A stretch of DNA of 64,000 nt from Viola odorata (GCA_963691705.1 OY829545.1:35575475-35639474), one strand, 5' to 3'. Shown: positions 12,131-24,548, counted from the stretch's first letter. Numbers and translations: made by a program. The notes: generated by a model from the letters alone, not told the origin.

Positions 12131-13203
12131 TGGATGGATTTTTGCTTAAGTTTGTAGCTGTTTTTCTGCTTGATTTGCTGCCCAATTAATTACTTGTTTA
12201 TGAATGAATTCAGCCATTCGACCTTGATTTCAAGTTCCTGTATTTAAGGATTGATGTCTTTTGTGCCATTTTTATACCATAATCATCTCAAGAAGTGATA
12301 TCATTACCTTTCTCCTTACTTTTATTAATGAAGTACTTGCCGGATTGGTGTAATGGCCAAACACATATGTTGAAACAGAGACCCTTGCAAAATTTGAGTT
12401 AATGGATGGGGCCCCCGTCAGAGGTATGTAGTTTCATATCATCTCTAATTTCTTGTGACGATTATGATATTTCAAGATTGCAATCTGAAAATGTAGTAAC
12501 ACCTTATTATATAAATTGCTTGTGGCTTGTAAAACCATGCTTCTAAGATTGAGACCTTCTGTTTTAGAACCTTTACGAATTGTCTTTTCAAAATTCTGGT
12601 AGTAAGACCATAATAGGGTGTCCATGCTTGGTGTAATTTTTACATTCTTGTGCTGGAAATTCCTTTACCAGAAGCACAGTTTATTTCTTCATTGATGCAT
12701 AAATTATTAAATTCCCTATACTAGGAAACTACAATTCATACGATCCTGGAAGAACCAGTTTTTACTAGCCATACAAAGATGAAGACTTGCATTTCTAACT
12801 TTTACTTAAAGGAAGAAAATATATTTTGAATGAACACAGCTACTGGCTATTTATTTTGTAGACATTTCAACTGTTGGAATACAAAATATTGATTCTTAGC
12901 TTTTATACTCGCATAAAAAATAAAAAATAAAAAATAGTGTAACCAAGTGTTATGAACTAAGGATTTGTTGTTAGTTAGTGGATGTTTAGTGAATTCAAGT
13001 GCTTAAGTTGTAATCAGTAGAAATATGTATGAGTAGAATTGTCAGCACATAGTATTTGGATTTTGCTAAAATTGGCTGATTTCAAAATTTATTGATTTCG
13101 TGGGAATTTATAGTTTTTGCATCTTGATCTTTTAGTTAGTTGAAGGAGAAGTGCTTTGATTGAATCAAATTGTCACTTTTGTCGGATGAGAATCCTTGCA
13201 TGA

Positions 13204-13419
13204 AAACTGATTGTTGTTGTTGAAGATGCGGATGGTGACTATAGTAGTCTATGTGCCGAGCTGAATGCTCTTACCATCTCTATGAACTCACGATTCAATC
13301 AACTTGAGTCTAACTTCAATGCCTTTCAAGCTACCAGTCTTGAGCGTTGGGATCGGAGTGAAGCTCGTCAAGATGAGATGTTCAATTTCTTGAAGGCTCA
13401 CTTTCCTTCTCCACAATGA
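13204..13419 (+). pseudogene. Terminal-exon-like open frame in the PIF-like element, unrecognised
   Basis: An open frame of 71 codons without an initiating Met ends at TGA 13417-13419. The peptide contains SLCAELNALTISMNSRFNQL and ERWDRSEARQDEMFNFLKAH, with an amphipathic, coiled-coil-like look. A possible splice acceptor (GTTGTTGAAG) precedes it. The duplicated copy keeps it open, with a visible change that is synonymous (AGT to AGC). It may be the last exon of a captured host gene or of the element's accessory gene. I do not recognise the family. Confidence 0.4.
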
Positions 13420-14194
13420 TCATTCACATTGGCATTTGCATTTTTGTATCCAACTCATGTTATTTTACCTTATTTTTGAATTTTCGGATTGTATGTTACT
13501 TTTGATTTGGATATTTTGTGAACGATAACTTTTATAAAGTAATTTTTATTTTTTGTGTTTGCTCCTTTAATGAATTGCTTAATTCTCCATGCATGTATGA
13601 ATTGCTTAATTCCCCATGTGTTAATTTGTTTTGGTTTTTGTTGGTGACAAAGGGGGAGAAGTATGTATGTGTATATATGTTAAGAAAGTGAAGAAGAATT
13701 TTCAAGTGGAGTACGTTTGCAAATGAATTGTGGGCTCATCATAATAATCGTTAGATTACGAGGGAGCAACGAGTCAAGTGGAGTACGTTTGCTATGTAAT
13801 TTTTTCATCAATTACTATAGTAGTAGATTGCTTTTATTTTCATGTAGGAATATGAATTACAATATTTAAATGCAATATTAGAAGATTGATGTTATATTTA
13901 ATAAGTTTTTCCTTTTAAAATGACTATTAAATTTTCAAATGATTTCTTCTTTTCATTACAAATATTTTCGGTTTTCCACAAAAAATGAAAACGCGCGAAG
14001 TAAACACGTTTTCCAGTTTTCAGATCAAGAAATTCTTACATTCAGTGCGAAGTAAATGCGTTCTCCAGTTTTTCTGATCAGGAAACAAGCGCGAAGTAAA
14101 CACGTTTTCCAGTTTTCAGAATGAAAAGAAAATTCTCAAAGTTCAGAAAAATAGCAAATTTTTAAATTCAGAATTCTCCCAAGTAAACGGGCCC

Positions 14195-14490
14195 TAAGGG
14201 GGAAGATATAAGTGCGCATGGGTTCGAAGCATATAGCCAGCATTGTTTTCATTTTTACGCTATTCAGTTGTTTTCATTTGGAGTCTGGTTATTATAGTAA
14301 AAGGGGTAATGACATTTTTGACCCTATACTCGACCGAAATTATCATAATAGACTGTTAAAAAAAAAGTCATAATAGATCTTTTACTCGTCGAAATTGACA
14401 TTTTAAACCCCCCGTCAATACGTGGCGGTTAAATAATAACAGTGAATTTGTTTTCTTCCACGTAGGTCCATAAACTAATTTTATGAATAT
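14195..14490. other. Spacer between the PIF-like element and the Athila
   Basis: 296 bp of AT-rich sequence with no recognised gene. It ends with AATAT (14486-14490), the left half of the Athila target-site duplication. Confidence 0.6.
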
Positions 14491-14841
14491 TGATCGGTTG
14501 TCGAACCCGTCAAGAATAATAATAAAACTTGCAGTCAATGTGCACAATAAATTGTGTATAATGGTAGCAGGGTCGAACACAGGGATTAAGGGATCAACAC
14601 TCAATTCAATTTGACAAACTAGGTAGTCCAGGTAACAAGTAACAAGGGGGGTTTTGAATGGTTGTTTGATTAATCTAATTATTAACTACAAAAGTAATAA
14701 CAACTAGTAGCAAAGAGTAATAGAAGTAATAAGAGATCATAAGAGGAGAGAGCTCCCAGTAAGAGTTTGTATCTGGTTGCATTTATGGTCGACCGATCAT
14801 TGGTGCAAGCATTATCTACCCCGAGCTGATAGATGCCCTAT

Positions 14842-15030
14842 GGGGACCAGGTACGCTTAGGTCCCCTGCTTACCTTCGTAGTGGAAGCTACTCCAAGGTG
14901 CGCTTATGGAGTAACCTTGACAGTCCGCCGTCCTCCAAGGTACGCTTATGGAGGCAACACTCGGATGCCCATGAAGAAGAGGTAAGGAACGTCTAGGGCG
15001 AGACACTCGGTACGCTTGAGGCTCTGCCCT
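14842..15030 (-). other. Four-hairpin array in the Athila-1 LTR (R/U5)
   Basis: Sense order: (1) 15030-14995, outer stem AGGGC/GCCCT, inner CTC/GAG around AAGCGTACC; (2) 14954-14932, stem CCTCCA/TGGAGG; (3) 14912-14890, stem ACTCCA/TGGAGT; (4) 14866-14842, stem GGGGACC/GGTCCCC. Loops 2-4 are TAAGCGYACCT. The same loop core sits on four different stems, so the structure is kept while stem sequence differs. The same array occurs at 24905-25093. Confidence 0.8.
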
Positions 15031-15398
15031 AATGACTTGTTCAATCCAACTGAGAGAGATCAGGTTTCCGACCCCCTCCAGTATGGTTATCTGCTTTACC
15101 CTGCAGCTTCGCGTTAGGTATAACAACAGGGACGATTGTAAAACTCTAGTTCAATTACTAGTTGATCAAGCTAATAATTAACCTAGGTAAATTGACAATT
15201 AATCATTGAACAAGAAAGATATTAGCCCAGAATTTATGAAGTACAAATTAACCTCACGACTTCCCTTGCAACCTTCAATCGACTCTTACCAAGAACAAGA
15301 AGACTGGCCGCTCATGTTAAAAGTAAAAACAAATAAATAAATAAATGGCATAATTAAAATAGAAGAAGAGATGAAGGAGAAATCCTATTAATTACCGG

Positions 15399-15422
15399 CC
15401 GGAGCAACTGCTCCGGTTTATT
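15399..15422 (-). terminator. Poly(A) signal abutting a hairpin in the Athila-1 LTR
   Basis: On the minus strand AATAAA (15422-15417) is followed without a gap by CCGGAGCA-GT-TGCTCCGG, a perfect 8-bp stem. The plus-strand Athila-2 has the same arrangement at 27539-27561. The function as polyadenylation site is inferred from its place in the LTR. Confidence 0.6.
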
Positions 15423-15852
15423 GAAAAGAAGAACAAAGGTGCTGACGGCAATGGTGGCACCAAAGTCTAGCGGGAGAGAAGAGGAAAAGAAAAATCCGAT
15501 AACCTAATTACTAAAAGTCTTTACGGTCTTATACAAATAAAACTCCTAATCCGATTGGAATTAAACTCCCCATAGGACTTCTACTGCGATTGGGACTCCT
15601 GGAGCAATTAGCGAGCGAGTGTTCGTTTATTTCCTTTTCTTGCTAGGACACTGCTGCTTTCCGCGAACATCCAGCTGCACAGCCTAGCTGCTCAAATCCC
15701 TCCAGAAACTGATAGAAAGAGCTCATTTTTGTATTTTCTTCTAAATCAGCCCAGATCTGTAAAAAGTGAATAAACACAGCAACATAAGTAGCATCATGAT
15801 CTAAAAAGGCATACAAAAGAGAGGATAATTATGGACATTGAACACTCTATCA

Positions 15853-17604
15853 AACATCCCCACACTACCCCGATGCTCGCCCTCGAGCATTAAAATCAGA
15901 AAACATCACCTTGTCCAGAACACACAACCTCAATCCACAACACACAGAGTTACTTACGCCTCCACTTACGCCTCGGCCAAGCAGTACGCCACCCTCCAGC
16001 CTAGATGAACTCTGCACTACTCCAAAGGAATAACGAAACCAGAGGAGTAGCTTTCCTACATCAGCCTGCTGTAAGCAATCCTCACAAGATACGGTGTTTA
16101 TCGCTCACGCTCGGGAACAGAGTAAGGTATTTACACTCGTCAATGCGAATGATCATGTACAAAACTAAATCTGCAATAACGACCCGAGTACGGAGAACAC
16201 ACGCATGGGCAATCATATGATCATAGAAACTTTGCAAGGGTAAAGCAAGATAAGATGTTTGAAGAAGGGGGTTCAAAAGAGAGAGAAGGAGGGATAGAAG
16301 TTTCTTAGCTGAAACAAACGAGTTGGTGAGAAAGTCCCCCTAGTGGCAGCGACGCGGGCGAGATAGAGAACGCTGATGGAGAGTGGGGGTATCATATTCT
16401 GTCGGAAAATGCCGTCGGTCTTCTGATCTTTGTAAGGTTCTGCTCCAGTTCTGGTTTATACCCCTCTTTTGCTCAAAAGATTTATTCATAATATATATAT
16501 ATATATATTTTGAATTTGATTTTGATTTTGAGCAAAAAGGAGCGTACATGATATTATGAACTGTTGAACTGGAGCAGCAGAATTTCCTCGGGCATCTGAT
16601 CTTTTGGTACATACATGGTGTAGACGGCTCGGCCTAGCGGTTGATCTCCATGTTGCTTACTGGAGTACTTTGGTTTGATTTTTTTGAATATCTAAGCCGA
16701 GTCACCTGGAATCCCCATACTAGAGCTTTTGTCTTTCTTATGCGTTATGTGATTGTTGCCATATTACTGCTTTCAGCATCTTGCTCTGCTCTTGGTGTCT
16801 CGGTCTAGCAGCTCAATACCCCCACATCGAAGATGTAGATTTTTCTTCGTCCCACTTGACCACTGCCGGAGGCATCTCTCACCTGCTAAGAAAAGAAAGG
16901 AATGTCTTAAGCAGTTAGAAGGGTAGTTAAAGAAAAGGGTGAGTAGCGTGGGTAAGGAGATAAAAAGCAAGAAAAAAGGTAACAACAAAAAGGTGCAAAG
17001 TCTCTAATCATATCATCGCTTTCCCATGTCTCATCATGTCTATACCCTAGGGGTCTCATGCAAATTTGGCAAGCACACAAATCATGCATCCACTCAAAAA
17101 ATTAAGCACGGCATGAAAGCTCAAATACTCACGGGGTAAAATTTATAGATTGCAAGCAGCCAGGGCAAGACGTAGTCATAAGAGCTAACATGCAGTATGG
17201 TGTGCAAGTGGTTTTTGGTGCAGTGGGTGAAGATTCTGTGTGAAGTGGGCCTACTCTGTGTATTCCATCAAAAGTGAGTTTTAAAAACGGGGGTAGTGTT
17301 ATCAGTTAAAAACCATTTGAGGGAAATTCCAAATCGGGACAAAAACATGCACATATAAGGCAAACAATCATGCAATACGATAATAAGCAAACAGTCATGC
17401 AAATATGCTAAAAATGCACACAAAACAATTCATAAAATTATGAAACCCATCCCCACACTAAAGCAAAACACCGTCCTCGGTGTGGAGGAAGGAATCAAAC
17501 AAACGGAGTTCACATGAAAGAGAGAGGAAAGGAATTGTTCACCGCAAAATTAAAGTACAAAATTGGCCCGAAGGCGAATAGAGAGAAGAGTTTGGAGGAG
17601 TGGG
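15853..17604 (-). other. Athila-1 3' noncoding region with nested inverted repeat, copy A
   Basis: 1.75 kb between the third ORF and the 3' LTR with no supported gene. Near 16437-16582 the arms TCTGCTCCAGTT / AACTGGAGCAGCAGA and CTTTTGCTCAAAA / TTTTGAGCAAAAAG enclose an AT dinucleotide run that is shorter in copy B. The end next to the LTR reads GGGGATGTT in the sense direction, the likely polypurine tract. Confidence 0.6.
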
Positions 17605-19880
17605 TCAAGGACTAGCTGGAGGACGCAGCCTCGAAGCTAGCTCATCAGGGAGGTTCTGGAGAAGGGATATGACCGTCCGAAGTAGGGCATTCGTCTCGGC
17701 GATGGCAGCTGCAGTAGGTGCGACATTAGGAATGTCAGGAACAACTTGCCCGGGACGTTCATCACCAGGAGGAGGGATAGAGGAGGGAGGAGGTGAAACT
17801 GTGGAAAGGTCAGGCCACTCGAAGACTCCACCATTCTGGGCACTCCAAACTCTCTTCACGCCACCAGTGTAACCTTTACTGAAACATAAAACACGACCTT
17901 TCAAGCGCAAATGACCCATACCATCGAGGGTACGGGCATCAAGTAATTTAAAACCAATAGGAACAAAAAGGTTACAACTGGACACATCAAGACCACGCTG
18001 CTCAACAGCCAAACGAGTGATAAGAGAACCAAGAATAGGATTACGGTTGCAAGTAATAATGGCATGCAGTTCATAGGCAATCCAGTATCCTAAGTTGGCC
18101 TTATGGCCGTTATGCATACACCACAGAAAGAATAGTTCATGGACAGAGAGGGTGCCCGAGGACTGCATCTTGCCCGCGAAGGTGAGGGCAAGGAAACAGT
18201 GAAGTACACGAAGGGCTGGGTCACGCAACTCATGGCCTTTAGATTTTTGTGAGGTGTACTTGGCATTGAGATTGCCAGTAAGCTCCTTAAAGGCGCTGGT
18301 GACATCAAACTCAGGAGGGTAGGCAGCAAATGCACCGAGATACCAAGGTGCACCCAAATCAGATTGTTTGGCAAAGCCAAGCATGACATTAAATTTATCA
18401 ATGGAAAGGTGCTCCCAAACATCCATCAAATGAAAATTGACTACCCTATCAGCTCCTAAATTCAAGCTACCCTTCCCCTTCTGTTTGAGCCTAGCAGTAT
18501 CAAACCCAAATGATGTAAAAGATTCATGGCTCAATTCAAGGAACGTTGGATGCACAAGGTCAAACAGAGGGCGCCAACCAATATTATCAATCAACACATT
18601 AATCCGAACAGATATACCCATCTTTTCACAAAATTCAGCATCAAGTTAGGCGCAAGGAAAAACAAGCATACCATGCAAGGCTAACAACCTATCATTGCTG
18701 GGCTTATCAGGAAAGTTCAGCCAACCATGAAGATGAGCAAGGTCAGGTGTTACCTGGGCAAGGGGTATGGCTGTGCCTGCTCTGGCGTGGGCAGAATGGG
18801 CGGCCGGTGTGGGCATCGCCACCTTGGCCGAGCTGTTGGTGATACGGGCTGATTTTCTGGGCTTTGATGAAGCTGTGGGTGTGGTAGGGGCCTTGCATTT
18901 CGAACGGGTGGGAGATGGTTCCTCGAGATCCATGGAGGTGTCTTCCGTGGTCTCAGCGGTCGGCGGGACAAAGGGCTCATCCTCGGAGTCGTCCTCGGAC
19001 TCGAGAGGGACCTGAAACTGCACTGTCTTTTGTTTGCCCTCGGTGTAGCAAACCGGCTCGATCAAGCGGCCTCGGGAGGTCATGCTACAACCCATGGGTA
19101 AGCCGCTGGGACCTGGGATAGATCCAGTGACCTGGACATCGGATGTCGGAGTGGTTGTGGCGCTCTGGGCAGCTATTGTCTCTGGTGGACCAGTAGGAGT
19201 GTCCTCAACATCCTCCTTCGATTCATCTTCGGAGCCCTCTTCCTCACCGGAATCCTCTTCAGATTCCCCGTCCTCCTCCCCAGATTCCTCCTCTCCCGAG
19301 GAATCTCCAGACTCAGCTGCTGCAGTGGTAGCATTAATGGCCGCCATGCCGGAGGCACTCTGTGGCACTGTCGGAGACGGAGCGGGCTGGTCACTGGTGG
19401 CAGTCTCTATGGAGTCCTCGGGGTCGGCGGAGGAGGATTCATATTCGCCGGAGGAGGATTCTTCGTCGGCGATAGGGGCTTTTGGGGGTGTTGCGGTGGC
19501 GGCAGGAATGGGGGTAGGTGTGGATGGTGGAGGAGTGGGTTTTGGAGGGGGGGGGTGAGGGTGTTTTTGGTAGGTGGTTTCTTAGCGGCCTTCGGGGTTG
19601 AAGGTGGTGGTTTGGCAGGTGAAGCGGTGGGTACGGTAGGGGTGGTGGCCGGAGCAACTAGGGTAGTAGCAACGACAGTGGGGGTCGGCTGTGGTTGTTT
19701 GGGTGAAGAGAGAGAAGTGGGGCGTGTTTTGGGTTTGGTAGTGGCCGCTGGCGGAGTACCAGTGGTAGTGGAAACGGTGGTTATAGGAGGAGTGACGGCG
19801 GGAGTTGTTGTCGGAGCATCCTGCGATTGACGGCTGGGGGTAGCGTTAAGGCGGGCAGCGGATTTCTTTGAGCGTGCCAT
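17605..19880 (-). pseudogene. Athila third ORF (env-position / ATHILA-ORF-like), copy A, broken
   Basis: It lies downstream of pol, where Athila-type elements keep an extra ORF. The N-terminal half is low complexity: Ala/Thr/Pro-rich then strongly acidic (SGEEESGEEDGESEEDSGEE). The C-terminal half is globular, with DNIGWRPLFDLVHPTFLELS and VNFHLMDVWEHLSIDKFNVM. From memory this resembles the plant ATHILA ORF-1 / putative plant transposon protein families, but I cannot run the search. No signal peptide or convincing membrane helix is visible, so an envelope role is unsupported. Breaks: a frameshift near 19405-19555 in a G run and a nonsense TAA at 18646-18648 where copy B has Gln. The start is the ATG at 19880 giving MARSKKSAAR. 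Confidence 0.65.
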
Positions 19881-20340
19881 GGAAGGATTTGCAGAGTTTG
19901 TGTAGGAGTAGGAAAGGTCGAAAAGCAAGGAAGAAGATGGAAGGAAAGTGGGAAAGTGAAGAGAAAAAGGGAAGAAAGGATTCTCCCTTTATGGCTGCCA
20001 GCTGCTAGCCGTTACTCACGTGCGGATGTGGCGGCTGCTGATTGGCACCTATCAAATCCCAACTGCAAATCTCCAACTGTCACGCTCTTGTCACCATCTT
20101 GATTAAGAGTTTAAAATTCAAAAGGAAATTAATAAAGATAAATAAGGGAAGGAATATACAAAAAAGAGAAAATTAAGGGAAATAAATCAAAATAAAATAG
20201 GAAAGGATTCGGAGATGGAGAAAATCATGGGAGTGATAATTACAAATAAAATAAAGAAAATAAGGAAACAGGAAGAAACGCGGGTTGCCTCCCGCAAAGC
20301 GCCGTGGTTAGCGTCTCGGCCTAGACGTTGGTGACCAGAA

Positions 20341-22966
20341 TCAGGGTTGGTCAGGTGACTCAGCAACATTCATCTCCTCAGTGACGAATGGCTTGAACCC
20401 TTCATAGAATGCCTTGAGACAGTGTCCATTGACCTTGAATGTGACACCTGTGTCCAAACTTCGAATTTCAACGACGCCATGGTCATAAACAGTCGTGACA
20501 ACATAAGGACCTGTCCATTTGGACTTCAATTTCCCTGTGAATAACCTCAGACGATAATTATAGAGTAGGACCTTCTGTCCGACAGTGAAAGATTTATGAG
20601 AAAGAAGTTTGTCATGGTGAGCCTTCGTCTTGCCCTTGTAGATGAGGGCATTCTCGTAGGCGTCATCACGAAGTTCTTCTAACTCCTGGATTTACAATCT
20701 GCGATGTTGGCCAGCCTCATCAAGGTTGAAATTGGCCTTCCGAATGGCCCAGAAGGCTTTATGCTCGATCTCAACGGGCAAGTGGCAAGGTTTGCCGAAG
20801 ACAAGTCGATAGGGGGTCATTCCAATAGGAGTCTTGAACGCTGTCCGATAAGCCCATAGAGCATCGTCAAGCTTCAAGCTCCAGTCCTTGCAGGATTGGT
20901 TGACTGTCTTTTCCAGAATTGACTTGATCTCTCGGTCGGATACCTCGGCCTGGCCGTTGGTCTGTGGGTGGTAAGCTGTGGAGACACGATGTGTGACTCC
21001 ATACTTATTGAGCAGGCTGCTGATGACTCGGTTGCAGAAGTGGGTTCCACGGTCACTGATGAGAGCTCGAGGGGCTCCAAACCTGCTAAAAATACGAGAG
21101 CGAAGAAAGGATGCAACCACTTTGGAATCATTAGTCCTGGTCGCCTTAGCCTCAACCCATTGCTAAGAGGATATATACGTTTCCATATGAGTTGGGGAAG
21201 GGACCCATAAAATCAATGCCCCAAATATCGAAAATTTCACAAGCGAGAATACCTGTGAGTGGCATCTGGTTTCGGGCACCAATGTTACCTGTACTTTGAC
21301 AGCGCGGGCAAGCCGCACAAAACATGTAGCTATCTGTGAAGATCGAGGGCCAGTAGAGTCCTGCCTCAAGAACTTTCAAGGCTGTCTTCTTGGCTGCAAA
21401 GTGGCCTCCTTCGGTGGAAGAGTGGCAGAAACTAAGGATGGAAGGAACCTCATCGGTGGTGACGCATCTTCGAATGATTTGGTCCGAGCAGAACTTCCAA
21501 AGGTAGGGACTGTCCCACATATAAGACCTAGCTTGTCGTCTGATGCGTTTCTGTTCCGAAGGGGATGAGTCTGCGGGAAAGTGACCTGAAGCACAGAAAT
21601 TAGCAATATCAGTAAACCAAGGGTACTCTATTGCTCGGGCAAGACAAAGTTGTTCATCAGGAAAAGTGTCATGAATAGGAAGAAGCGAGTTGTCTGTCTG
21701 GGCAGACAGACGGCTCAGGTGATCAGCCACGGAGTTCTCAGTTCCTCTCTTGTCCTTGATCTCGAGGTTGAACTCCTGAAGTAGAAGTATCCACCGGATA
21801 AGGCGAGGTTTGGCGTCCAGCTTGGTCAAGAGGCAGCGGAGTGCGGTGTGGTCTGAAAAAATGGTCACCTTCGTTCCCAAAAGGTACTGACGAAATTTAT
21901 CCAAGGCAAAGACCACGACGAGGAGCTCCTTCTCTGTAGTTGTGTAATTCCGTTGGGCAGCATCCATGAGTTTGGAGGCGTAGTAGATGACATACACCTC
22001 TCGGTCTTTCTTCTGTCCCAATACTGCTCCCAAGGCATTATTGCTTGCATCACACATAATTTCGAAAGGGATGGTCCAATCTGGTGTGCGAATGATGGCG
22101 GTTGAGGTGAGCTTCTGTTTGAGGAGATCGAATGCGGCTTTACATTTTCATCGAAGACGAATTCAACGTCTCGCTGTAGCAGCTGGCACATCGACTGTGT
22201 GATCTTGGAGAAATCCTTTATGAATCTCCTGTAGAAACCTGCATGATCGAGAAACGAACGTACCTCGCGTACACAAGTAGGATATGGTAGAGACTCGATT
22301 ACCTCGATTGGCCAGGGTAAGCTGCAGAGGGTCCATAGAAAATAAGTCAGCAATTTTGTCAACGTTTGGGTCAATAATATCAATAAAATTAAGACTAGAG
22401 AACTCAGAAGGGAAACGCATAGCATCAAGCATGCTTAATCGAATAATCTGTCCATCAAACTCAAGTGTAATTGATGCATCATGGACGTCTATCTTCGCAC
22501 GAGCAGTCCTAAGGAAAGGTCGGCCCAACAAAACATCAGAGGATTTGGTGCCTTGTTCATTCTCCATGCTGATCACATAAAAGTCAGCCGAAAAGAGGAG
22601 GCTATCAACTTGGATGAGGACGTCTTCAATGATCCCTTCTGGATAGATTATGGATCGGTCTGCCAGCTGGATGACAACTCTAGTTGGCTTCAGTGGTCCA
22701 ATCTCTAGCTGAGTGTATATCGTCAAGGGTAAGACGTTGATACCTGCACCTAAGTCACACATAGCTTTTCCAATGTCAGTTCCTCCAAGCTTGCAAGGGA
22801 TTTTAAACATCCCTGGATCTGCACACTTTAGAGGGATTTTTCTTTGAATAACAGCGGAAACATTAACACCCACGCTGATTTTGTTTACGCCTGCCCATTT
22901 GCTTTTGTTAGTGCATAAAGATTTCAGAAATTTAGCATAACGTGGAATGTTCTTAATAGCCTGCAT
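20341..22966 (-). pseudogene. pol: Athila-1 pol (PR-[RT deleted]-RNase H-integrase), copy A
   Basis: In order: an aspartic-protease-like segment with CDLGAGINVLPL (22966-22307), RNase H with TTEKELLVVVFALDKFRQYL (about 22057-21700), the integrase HHCC zinc region ending CAACPRCQ, the integrase core with [20 protein letters not shown] and NGQAE, and a C-terminal SKWTGPYVV segment (20529-20341). The reverse transcriptase is missing: relative to copy B, 1100 bp are deleted at about 22306-22309 with an ATT overlap. Further damage shared with copy B: a frameshift before RNase H near 22140 and a deletion plus stop in the integrase near 21155. The product cannot be functional. Confidence 0.9.
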
Positions 22967-23039
22967 AAGTGGAATGTTAATTTGAACCTTACTGAATAAG
23001 TCAAAAATTTCTTTTCTTCTTTGTCCTTTTTCTTTTTGA

Positions 23040-24499
23040 CTAACCTGTGTGGAAATGGAGGTTCAAGGACTTTGATGAAGAAGTCTTCGGAGAATTCAGA
23101 CTTCTCATCGATCTTAATCGGCGCTCCTTCACCTCTGCAGATAAGGCAACCAATTGTTTTTGCATATCAATAACAAGACTATGTAAACTAGGTACCTCAG
23201 CCACTTGAGGAGTGGGTCCCTGTCCTCGTGGAGCTTGATATTGATGCTGTTGGTTGTTGTTGGAGTAATTGGGCGAGGCCTGAAATTCTGGAGGTTGAAG
23301 GGTGGCTGCTGTTGATTCTGAAATGGGTTCTGTGGCTGCATTTGGTTCGGTGCAGGCTGTTGTTGGCTGTTGCCATAGCTCAAGTTCGGGTGGCGCCAAC
23401 CATTGAGGTAGTTCTGAGTGTATGAATCGTACTTCTTGGGGGCTCCATTATAGTTCCCTATGGCGTTCACATCCACCTCATCCGGAATATGCGGACATGC
23501 GTCTGTAGGGTGATCAGTAAAGTTGCAGAAGCCGCAGGCTTTGATCTGCATGGGCTGGCCGCTGGACATATTCTGGAGCATTCCAGTAATGGTGGTGAGT
23601 TGATTCTCCATAACAGCAGATCGAGCGTCCTGAGTGGTAGAAGTTAGTTGGTCCAATGGTACAACGTTCTTAGCCATCCTTTCTAGGAGAGCTTTGGCGT
23701 TTGCTGGAGTCAGGGATAACATATCACCGTTACTGGCAACATCAATCAGTTCCTTGCTTCGCCCGCGTAATCCTTCGTAGAAATACTAAAGGAGAGCGTG
23801 GTCAGGGATGTTGTGTGGAGGGCAAAGGGTTTGCATCTTTTTGAACCGTTCATAATACTGTCCAAGGTTCTCATTCTCTTTCTGCATGATGGAAACCAAC
23901 TGTTTCTTGGTTACATTGGCCATAGAAGTGGGGTAGTATTTTTCTGTAAATGCCTTGAACATATCGGGCTAGCTAGTAATGGATAGGGCGGGTAGATCAT
24001 AGAACCAGTTGCGAGTGTCATCTTCAAGTGACCACATGAACGCTCTAAGCTTAGCCTGATTGATATCCACTAGCACAGGCTTTAGGGCCTCGCAGACAGT
24101 ATGGAGTTGCTGAAGATGTCGAAGTGCACTCTCCCTAGGGATGCCATGGAACTTGGGAAAATAGTGGAGAATGGAGGATTTGATAATCCAGTCATAAGCA
24201 ACAGTAGGCCATGCGATACATCCAGCTGTGGTCTCCATGGTAGCATTCAGATCTGAGATGTAGGGGTTGACGATAACTTCGCTAGCCCCTTCGTCATCGT
24301 TTTCAACCATGACAGGTTGTTCGGGATGTAGGTTGTCTTCGACGTCTCGATCTAGCGGATCGACGTAGGTAAGAGGTTCCAGGTTATCAGGGGTGGGAGC
24401 GGCAGATTGATGTTGCTTAGCAGATTTGCGAGCTAATCGTTCTATTCTCTGGATTTCTGGATCAAAGTGTAGTAGAGTAGTGTTGGAAGACCTGGTCAT
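23040..24499 (-). pseudogene. gag: Athila-1 gag, copy A, broken
   Basis: It starts MTRSSNTTLLHFDPEIQRIE at 24499. It carries the capsid-like segment (SALRHLQQLHTVCEALKP, LRAFMWSLEDDTRNWFYDLP) and a CCHC zinc knuckle CGFCNFTDHPTDAC (C-X2-C-X4-H-X4-C) near 23530. A premature TAG at 23969-23971 (CAG context in copy B) and another stop near 23785 interrupt it. The Gln/Pro-rich tail ends near 23040. Structural protein of the retrotransposon particle. Confidence 0.85.
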
Positions 24500-24530
24500 A
24501 CAAAAAAGAAAAGAGTGTCAATTGCGTTAA

Positions 24531-24548
24531 TCCCCGGCAACGGCGCCA
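24531..24548 (-). other. Primer-binding site of Athila-1, copy A
   Basis: On the minus strand TGGCGCCGTTGCCGGGGA starts 5 nt inside the 5' LTR (24554-25915). This is the PBS familiar from Athila elements and sets the element's orientation. Confidence 0.85.

Larger units (their letters stand above)
11305..14194. mobile_element. PIF/Harbinger-like TIR element, non-autonomous, 2.9 kb, copy A
   Basis: The ends GGGCCTGTTTACTT and AAGTAAACGGGCCC form terminal inverted repeats with one mismatch, flanked by TAA on both sides (11302-11304, 14195-14197). GGGCC termini with a 3-bp TWA duplication are typical of PIF/Harbinger. Subterminal regions repeat motifs such as GAAGTAAACACGTTTTCCAG several times. 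No transposase was found. It holds a tandem-repeat stretch near the left end and a terminal-exon-like open frame near 13.2-13.4 kb. Confidence 0.75.
14491..15852 (-). repeat. Athila-1 3' LTR, copy A
   Basis: 1362 bp. In the sense (minus) direction it has TG..CA ends, a TATA-like TGTATAAG near 15530, AATAAA at 15422-15417 immediately followed by the hairpin CCGGAGCA/TGCTCCGG, and a four-hairpin array at 15030-14842. Confidence 0.92.

Noticed and set aside
14857..15126. 89-codon minus-strand frame across the hairpin array in the Athila LTR
   Set aside because: Lies in U5/R; its conservation is better explained by the hairpins, and Athila-2 does not encode a similar peptide.
19082..19558. Ser/Gly/Val-rich plus-strand open frame (and its twin at 47816-48565)
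   Set aside because: Antisense to the acidic low-complexity part of the Athila third ORF; composition is the mirror of that coding strand.
17605..19880. Calling the Athila third ORF a retroviral-type envelope
   Set aside because: No signal peptide, convincing transmembrane helix or furin-like site is visible; position alone is not enough.
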